Origin: Pedobacter sp. WC2423
GTDB taxonomy: Bacteria > Bacteroidota > Bacteroidia > Sphingobacteriales > Sphingobacteriaceae
Assembly: GCF_040822065.1 (NCBI RefSeq)
Contig: NZ_CP162005.1
Location: forward strand, 4,278,001-4,342,000
DNA: 64,000 bases
Direction: 5' to 3'
Positions within the stretch are counted from its first letter, which is position 1; each line of letters opens with the position of its first letter. Positions 58,875 through 64,000 of this stretch are shown here, one piece after another. Below the pieces are notes generated by a model. That model saw nothing but the letters and a program-made list of their open reading frames with translations, did no database searches and was not told the origin of the DNA. Made by a program: the position numbers and the translations under genes.

Positions 58875-60515
58875 TTACATCATTCCGCCCATTCCACCGC
58901 CACCCATAGGAGGCATAGCAGAACCTGCTGCATTATCATCAGGATCATCAGCTAATACACACTCAGTTGTTAACAACATCGCTGCAATAGAAGCTGCGTT
59001 TTCTAAAGCTACACGACCAACTTTAGTTGGATCGATAACACCTGCACTGATTAAGTTTTCATAAACATCAGTACGGGCATTGTAACCGAAATCACCTTTA
59101 CCTTCTTTAACTTTTTGAACTACGATAGAACCTTCAATACCTGCATTCTGGCAGATTTGACGTAATGGCTCTTCGATAGCACGTTTAACGATTGCGATAC
59201 CAGTAGTTTCGTCTTCGTTAGATCCTTTCATTCCTTCTAAAGCTTCGATAGCACGGATGAAAGCAACACCACCACCAGCAACGATACCTTCTTCAACAGC
59301 CGCACGGGTTGCATGTAAAGCATCATCAACACGGTCTTTTTTCTCTTTCATCTCCACTTCAGAAGCTGCACCTACGTAAAGAACTGCAACACCGCCAGCT
59401 AATTTAGCCAAACGCTCTTGTAATTTTTCTTTATCGTAATCAGAAGTTGTAGTTTCGATCTGAGCTTTGATCTGGTTAACGCGGGCTTTGATATCCTCAG
59501 ATGAACCAGCACCGTTAATAATTGTTGTATTGTCTTTATCAACAACGATTTTCTCAGCAGTACCTAAATAAGTAAGGTCAGCATTCTCTAATTTGTAACC
59601 TCTTTCTTCAGAAATTACAGTACCACCTGTTAAGATAGCAAGATCTTCTAACATTGCTTTTCTGCGGTCACCAAAACCTGGAGCTTTAACAGCAACAACT
59701 TTCAGAGAACCACGGATTTTATTCACTACTAAAGTAGCCAAAGCTTCACCATCTAAATCTTCAGCGATAATTAATAATGGTTTACCAGTTTGAACTTGTT
59801 TCTCTAAAATCGGTAACAATTCTTTCATGTTACTGATTTTTTTGTCATAGATCAAAATGTAAGCGTTTTCTAATTCCGCTTCCATTTTATCCGCATTAGT
59901 TACAAAGTATGGAGATAAGTAACCACGGTCAAATTGCATACCTTCTACTGTTTTTACTTCAGTTTCAGTACCTTTTGCTTCTTCCACAGTAATTACACCA
60001 TCTTTACCTACTTTACCCATTGCCTCAGCGATCAGCGCGCCAATAACTTCGTCATTGTTTGCAGAGATAGACGCAACCTGTTTGATTTTGTTGTTATCTT
60101 CACCAACAGTTTGAGACTGAGCTTTTAAGTTTGCTACAATAGCTGTAACCGCTTTATCGATACCGCGTTTCAAATCCATTGGATTTGCACCAGCAGCAAC
60201 GTTTTTGATACCCGCTGTAACGATCGCCTGAGCCAGTACAGTTGCAGTAGTTGTTCCGTCACCTGCAATATCAGCAGTTTTAGAAGCAACCTCTTTAACC
60301 ATTTGAGCACCCATGTTTTCGATTGGGTCTTTTAATTCAATTTCTTTCGCAACAGTAACACCATCTTTTGTAATTGCTGGTGAACCGAATTTTTTATCAA
60401 TAATTACATTACGTCCTTTTGGACCTAAAGTTACTTTTACTGCATTAGCCAAAGTATCAACACCTCTTTTCAGGGCGTCACGGGCTTCTACGTTATATTT
60501 TACTTGCTTTGCCAT
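58875..60515 (-). CDS. groEL: Chaperonin GroEL (Hsp60)
   Basis: 546 aa, full length, with family hallmarks: KVTLGPKGRNVIIDKKFGSPAITKDGVTVAKEIEL, the ATP motif GDGTTTATVLA, the apical domain, GIVAGGGVAFIRA and the Gly-Met-rich C-terminal tail ending GGMGGMM. Works as double heptamer with GroES, whose gene precedes it by 50 nt. No CIRCE repeat (TTAGCACTC-N9-GAGTGCTAA) was seen upstream of the operon, so HrcA control is not supported here. Confidence 0.98.
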   Translation of the reverse strand: MAKQVKYNVEARDALKRGVDTLANAVKVTLGPKGRNVIIDKKFGSPAITKDGVTVAKEIELKDPIENMGAQMVKEVASKTADIAGDGTTTATVLAQAIVTAGIKNVAAGANPMDLKRGIDKAVTAIVANLKAQSQTVGEDNNKIKQVASISANNDEVIGALIAEAMGKVGKDGVITVEEAKGTETEVKTVEGMQFDRGYLSPYFVTNADKMEAELENAYILIYDKKISNMKELLPILEKQVQTGKPLLIIAEDLDGEALATLVVNKIRGSLKVVAVKAPGFGDRRKAMLEDLAILTGGTVISEERGYKLENADLTYLGTAEKIVVDKDNTTIINGAGSSEDIKARVNQIKAQIETTTSDYDKEKLQERLAKLAGGVAVLYVGAASEVEMKEKKDRVDDALHATRAAVEEGIVAGGGVAFIRAIEALEGMKGSNEDETTGIAIVKRAIEEPLRQICQNAGIEGSIVVQKVKEGKGDFGYNARTDVYENLISAGVIDPTKVGRVALENAASIAAMLLTTECVLADDPDDNAAGSAMPPMGGGGMGGMM

Positions 60516-60565
60516 TTTTAACTTTTTTTTAATATTTGGTGAGATTTGCCGGGTTAAACCAACAA

Positions 60566-60859
60566 CTAAAGAACTGCGTAAAGATCAGTTTCACGCATAA
60601 TAAGATACTCTTTACCTTCAAAAGTAATTTCAGTACCTCCGTATTTGCCATATAAAACTACATCACCAACTTTAACGCTCAATGGTACTAAGTTTCCTGT
60701 TAACTCGGCATATTTACCCGGGCCAACCGCAACTACTGTTCCTTGCTGAGGTTTTTCTTTAGCTGTATCCGGGATATAAATACCCGAAGCAGTTTTTTCT
60801 TCGGCAGGAGCAGCTTCAACAACTACTCTATCTGCAATGGGTTTAATGTTTAAAGCCAT
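60566..60859 (-). CDS. groES: Co-chaperonin GroES (Hsp10)
   Basis: 97 aa. N-terminal IKPIADRVVVEAAPAEEKTASGIYIPDTAKEKPQQGTVVAVG carries the mobile loop (EKTASGIYIPD) that docks on GroEL; C-terminal GDVVLYGKYGGTEITFEGKEYLIMRE completes the beta-barrel. First gene of groES-groEL. The 222-bp upstream region has a -7-like box TAAATTTG (60954-60961, minus), which would give a leader of about 90 nt; no strong -33 is seen. Confidence 0.98.
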   Translation of the reverse strand: MALNIKPIADRVVVEAAPAEEKTASGIYIPDTAKEKPQQGTVVAVGPGKYAELTGNLVPLSVKVGDVVLYGKYGGTEITFEGKEYLIMRETDLYAVL

Positions 60860-61022
60860 AACTTAATTATTGTTTTAATTTAAAGGTTAACGTATAAATT
60901 GTATAATAACGCTAAAGGCACATCAGTTTTTATGCCAAGGAGCTTTCGGTTGCCAAATTTACACAGGCTTGTCAGCTAATAGATTAAGCGCCTATTTTTT
61001 TTGTGTCAGACTGGCAGGGATA

Positions 61023-61064
61023 AACGAAAGAAGCCCGTCAGATTATTTTCTGACGGGCTTCTTT
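61023..61064 (-). terminator. 16-bp hairpin terminator of the secG operon
   Basis: Perfect arms 61027-61042 and 61049-61064 with a 6-nt loop, 18 nt after the secG stop on the minus strand. It separates the lptE-secG operon from groES-groEL. Confidence 0.88.
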
Positions 61065-61081
61065 AAAAAAGGTATTTAAGC

Positions 61082-61441
61082 TTATTTTTTTGGTGCTTCC
61101 GGCGTAGTTGCAGGAGCAGGAGTTGTAGCTGGTTTAATACCACCGCCAATTGGAGAAGGCGTAGGTGTTTTATCCAATTGTTGTTGAATTTTAGAATCTC
61201 CGCCGCCAGTAGCTCCGGTTGATCCTGTTTTTCCAATAGCAGTAATTGCCAGTGAAATCACAACGACTAAAGTTAAAAGAACCCAGGTGCCTTTTTCAAG
61301 TACATCACCTGTACGTTGTACACCGAACATATTGCTTCCCGATCCGCCTGTTGCCAGACCACCGCCTTTAGGATTTTGTATTAAAACAAACAGGCCTAAT
61401 GCAACACAAATAATGATCAATAAAATAATTAAAAAAAGCAT
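61082..61441 (-). CDS. secG: Preprotein translocase subunit SecG
   Basis: Auxiliary subunit of the SecYEG channel. Helix 1 (LFLIILLIIICVALGLFVLIQ), the conserved loop NPKGGGLATGGSGSNMFGVQRTGDVLEK, helix 2 (GTWVLLTLVVVISLAITAI), then a Pro/Thr/Ala-rich tail rising to 119 aa. The tail is longer than E. coli's and typical of Bacteroidota. Last gene of the sigma-54 activator-lptE-TPR-secG operon, 14 nt after the TPR gene. Confidence 0.93.
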   Translation of the reverse strand: MLFLIILLIIICVALGLFVLIQNPKGGGLATGGSGSNMFGVQRTGDVLEKGTWVLLTLVVVISLAITAIGKTGSTGATGGGDSKIQQQLDKTPTPSPIGGGIKPATTPAPATTPEAPKK

Positions 61442-61455
61442 AGTATGTTAAATGG

Positions 61456-62550
61456 TTAAATTTTCTTTTCTATAGATTGGATAAGGTCGGCAAAGTAACG
61501 TCTTTTTTCTGGAAACTTCAAACTTAATTTTTCATAAGTATCTATCGCCTTGTCGTAAAGCATTTGCTCGATATAAATATTGGCCAGTGTTTCAGATACG
61601 AGGTCATTCTGATCCTCTGCACTTTTCTTTGCCTTGTTTTCATTGTCAATCTGCTCGGGTTTAGGCGGCAGGATCTGCGGATCATTTTTAATAAAGCTTT
61701 CGATGATCTCCGCATCTTTGGTCGCTGGTTTTTGCTGTTCTTCTGTACCGAGTAAAGCTTCACTTCCGGTCAGGTGGCTTTGTATATGGAAAATATGTTC
61801 TACATACTGCTGCTGTAGTTCCTGAGCATTATTTGTTTTGGGTAAAGCATATGGCTGAAATATACTCTGATGTTCTTTACGGGTTTTAGCCAGCCACCAT
61901 AAAAAGGTGTATGGCAGATTTTCGTCATGGTAATTACTAACCTGGCTATTTTCTACTTCGGCCGCTGCCTGAGCTTCATGCTCTTCAATAACGGGCGCAT
62001 CTGCTACCGGCTGCTGCTGTTGTTGTGGTTCAACAACCTCTGTTGTACTGAAGTTTTGTTCAAAGGCGAAGAAATCTGAAGAAGCAATACTTTCAAAAAC
62101 GAAATCATCTTCCAGAGAATTCCTGCGTTCAGGGGCCTCATTGGTGACTGCTGTTTCAGCATCCGGACCTGAATTTCTGAATGGGCGGTAATTGGTATGG
62201 TCAACCTCAGCAATTTCTTCAAATACTTCTTCCAGCTCATCGAAACCTTCCTGTTCATTCTCTTCTCTGACCCCCGGGCATCCGTTGACAATCAAAAAGG
62301 TGACTGGTGTAGTTTCTTTTTTAAACAAAAACTGGTGTAAAATAGAGCCGTTGGTATAAAGAGAAGCCTGAACAAGCTGATTCGTGCTTTTTGCCCTTTG
62401 CAGATCGGCTTTGGCCAATAACAAATGCAGCGGCTGGTAGTAGGGATAAGTCTGTAACAAGCCGCTCAACATAGCCGTATGCTGCGGAGAAGCCTTTTGA
62501 GGATCCGCAATTAATTCAGCAAGTTGTTGTTGTATGTCTTTATCCAGCAT
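61456..62550 (-). CDS. Conserved hypothetical protein with C-terminal TPR
   Basis: 364 aa without signal peptide. N-terminal helices (LAELIADPQKASPQHTAMLSGLLQTYPYYQPLHLLLAKA), an acidic, low-complexity centre with a Gln run near residues 175-180, a conserved patch NLPYTFLWWLAKTRKEHQSIFQPYA, and at the end one TPR-like unit (SETLANIYIEQMLYDKAIDTYEKLSLKFPEKRRYFADLIQSIEKKI). I do not recognise a named family. Location between lptE and secG seems conserved in Bacteroidota, which hints at a role in envelope or secretion, unproven. Confidence 0.82.
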   Translation of the reverse strand: MLDKDIQQQLAELIADPQKASPQHTAMLSGLLQTYPYYQPLHLLLAKADLQRAKSTNQLVQASLYTNGSILHQFLFKKETTPVTFLIVNGCPGVREENEQEGFDELEEVFEEIAEVDHTNYRPFRNSGPDAETAVTNEAPERRNSLEDDFVFESIASSDFFAFEQNFSTTEVVEPQQQQQPVADAPVIEEHEAQAAAEVENSQVSNYHDENLPYTFLWWLAKTRKEHQSIFQPYALPKTNNAQELQQQYVEHIFHIQSHLTGSEALLGTEEQQKPATKDAEIIESFIKNDPQILPPKPEQIDNENKAKKSAEDQNDLVSETLANIYIEQMLYDKAIDTYEKLSLKFPEKRRYFADLIQSIEKKI

Positions 62551-62606
62551 GACGAGGCTAAGTTAACAATTGAAATTCATTTAATATACCGGTTTTTTCA
62601 GCTCTT

Positions 62607-63116
62607 TTACCATTGCGCAAAAGCCCTGTTGAATATATCTTCAGTAAGCTGTGCGTTGATATCTTTATTTAACTGGAGCTGAACAGACTCCAGACTCTGA
62701 CCTCTCATGTCGAAATCTTTAAACCGCTCAAATGATTCTTCAAAACTTTGTTTAGGATTAAGGTTGTTGGTGTATTTTACGCTTACTTTAATGGTTAGCC
62801 TGTTTCCACCCGCACTTGGCGCATTGTTATTCTGAAGGGCGATAGGGCGGATGTCATAACCCGTAATCCTGCCTTCAAAAATTGCATCTGCATTACTCTG
62901 GCTAACAATCAGACGGGTTTGATTCCGGATACGCAGTTTTAAAGCCTCTGTAAAATCTGCACTTAATGTCGGGATCACCAATGGCGCATTATTTTCAAAA
63001 TACGACACGGTTACCGTTTTCATCTCCGCAGGAATAGAGGCTCCGTTTAACTTTACTGAACACGAATTCACTAATGTTGCCAGCGGCAGCAGCAGCAATA
63101 AACAGATTCTTTTCAT
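62607..63116 (-). CDS. LptE-family outer-membrane lipoprotein
   Basis: 169 aa with lipobox LVNSC (Cys19) and a domain of the Bacteroidota LptE family: VTVSYFENNAPLVIPTLSADFTEALKLRIRNQTRLIVSQSNADAIFEGRITGYDI. LptE plugs the LptD barrel in lipopolysaccharide export. The gene begins 3 nt after the sigma-54 activator stop. Sequence divergence from E. coli LptE is high, so the call rests on family features and I give no symbol. Confidence 0.85.
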   Translation of the reverse strand: MKRICLLLLLPLATLVNSCSVKLNGASIPAEMKTVTVSYFENNAPLVIPTLSADFTEALKLRIRNQTRLIVSQSNADAIFEGRITGYDIRPIALQNNNAPSAGGNRLTIKVSVKYTNNLNPKQSFEESFERFKDFDMRGQSLESVQLQLNKDINAQLTEDIFNRAFAQW

Positions 63117-63119
63117 GAC

Positions 63120-64000
63120 CTAATTTAAATTGAGTTCTTTGATCTTTCTATATAGTGTACGTTCAGAAATTCCCAGTTCCTGAGCTGCGAACTTACGCTT
63201 GCCTTTATGTTTTTTCAGTGCTTTTTTGATTAAATCAGATTCCTTGTCAATCAAAGAAAGGGATTCTTCCACTTCTTCTGCATCATGGGTGTAGTTATAG
63301 TCTACAGGCGTATTCTGAGGAGATTTTTTAATCATGAAAGTAGAGTCATTGCTCACAGTCTGATCTACTTCCTGGTAAAGCTGGTTGATGTAGTGCGGGT
63401 TTTCCTCCATGATATGTGAAGTATTTCCACCACTCTGAATAATCTCGGCAACCAGTTTCTTCAAGTCCATCATGTCCTTTTTCATGTCGAAAAGAACTTT
63501 GTAAAGAATATCTCTTTCGGAAAAATCTTCTTTATTACTTCCGTTATTTAATGCCATTGGCAAATTGCTGCCTCCTTCATTCGGAATATAATTCAATAAA
63601 GCACCAGCAGTTACGTTCCGGTCTTTTTCCAGTACACAAATTTGTTCTGCAATGTTTTTAAGCTGTCTGACGTTTCCCGGCCAGCTGTAATTGCTCAGCA
63701 TTTGTATCGCATCTGGTTCCAGGTGGATACCCGGGCTGCGGTATTTATCACTGAAATCGGCAGAAAACTTTCTGAACAGCAAAAAGATGTCTTCTTTACG
63801 TTCATGTAAAGCAGGTATGCGCAATGGTACAGTATTTAAACGGTAATATAAATCCTCACGGAACTTACCGGATTTTACCCTGTTGTATACATCGACGTTT
63901 GTTGCTGCAATAATGCGGACGTCAGTTTTCTGTACTTTGGAAGAACCTACACGCAGGTATTCTCCGCTTTCCAGTATTCTTAATAAACGGGCCTGTGTAC
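63120..64000 (-). CDS. Sigma-54-dependent transcriptional activator, 3' part
   Basis: 293 codons visible; the start lies beyond the right edge. The AAA+ core shows RIIAATN, FREDLYYRLNTVPLRIPAL and WPGNVRQLKNIAEQI, all typical of bacterial enhancer-binding proteins. A linker follows, then a C-terminal Fis-type HTH (LIKKALKKHKGKRKFAAQELGISERTLYRKIKELNLN). The GAFTGA loop and any N-terminal domain are outside. It heads the lptE-TPR-secG operon, an odd place for a regulator but common in Bacteroidota. Confidence 0.95.
   Translation of the reverse strand, partial: TQARLLRILESGEYLRVGSSKVQKTDVRIIAATNVDVYNRVKSGKFREDLYYRLNTVPLRIPALHERKEDIFLLFRKFSADFSDKYRSPGIHLEPDAIQMLSNYSWPGNVRQLKNIAEQICVLEKDRNVTAGALLNYIPNEGGSNLPMALNNGSNKEDFSERDILYKVLFDMKKDMMDLKKLVAEIIQSGGNTSHIMEENPHYINQLYQEVDQTVSNDSTFMIKKSPQNTPVDYNYTHDAEEVEESLSLIDKESDLIKKALKKHKGKRKFAAQELGISERTLYRKIKELNLN

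Noticed and set aside
60860..61022. CIRCE heat-shock operator upstream of groES
   Set aside because: No TTAGCACTC/GAGTGCTAA inverted repeat could be found on reading the region.
1..64000. tRNA, rRNA, riboswitch or complete insertion sequence
   Set aside because: None was recognised by eye in the gaps between genes; a tRNAscan or Rfam search would be decisive and was not run.

Overview
The window reads as ordinary chromosome of a Bacteroidota bacterium, most likely Sphingobacteriaceae and close to Pedobacter. Grounds: AT-rich DNA with Bacteroidota -7 boxes (TAnnTTTG) before many genes; a type IX secretion pair (SprB-like giant adhesin plus PorP/SprF); SusC/TonB-plug style proteins; a BlaI/M56-BlaR1 pair carrying TonB_C domains; a B-type succinate dehydrogenase; and DUF3127, DUF4197 and LptE-family proteins typical of this phylum. 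The genus is inference.

Layout. 1-7.0 kb: end of an alpha/beta hydrolase, MtfA-like peptidase, small XRE regulator facing an unknown lipoprotein, OmpA-family lipoprotein, RarA and an RhlE-like RNA helicase. 7.2-16.9 kb: DUF4197 protein, ECF sigma factor with an anti-sigma/TonB_C protein, then a long minus-strand run: HD hydrolase, radical-SAM DNA repair pair, histidine kinase, DUF47 protein and Pit phosphate transporter; then an rRNA methyltransferase. 17-30 kb: DUF3127 protein with an SSB-like tail, a two-component system, a metzincin lipoprotein, a Pif1-like helicase, DapF, a DegP/HtrA protease and sdhCAB. 30-36.5 kb: BlaR1/BlaI with clear operators, a LytS/LytTR pair, acyltransferase, Nudix hydrolase and a DUF4259-like protein.

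36.5-38.4 kb is the only gene-poor, unusual stretch. It has 10-, 11- and 46-bp tandem repeats, a 17-bp hairpin, a nested 121-nt inverted repeat and a very small lipoprotein with a CxxCH motif. 38.4-52.2 kb: TonB-dependent receptor, thioredoxin-like protein, ClpS, an operon joining an MG2/TonB-plug protein to two unsaturated-fatty-acid oxidation enzymes, Dcd, a phosphopantetheinyl transferase, LipB, small membrane proteins, a GDSL lipoprotein, serine deaminase and MgtC. 52.3-58.7 kb: PorP and its 1793-residue PKD adhesin. 58.9-64 kb: groES-groEL, and a sigma-54 activator-lptE-TPR-secG operon cut by the window edge.

No tRNA, rRNA, CRISPR array or complete insertion sequence was recognised. No plainly new multi-gene system stands out. 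The best leads are the repeat-rich 36.5-38.4 kb region, the BlaI double operator lying on its promoter, four -7 boxes each exactly 4 nt before an ATG (predicted leaderless mRNAs), a palindrome on the promoter of the radical-SAM repair operon, and several domain fusions.
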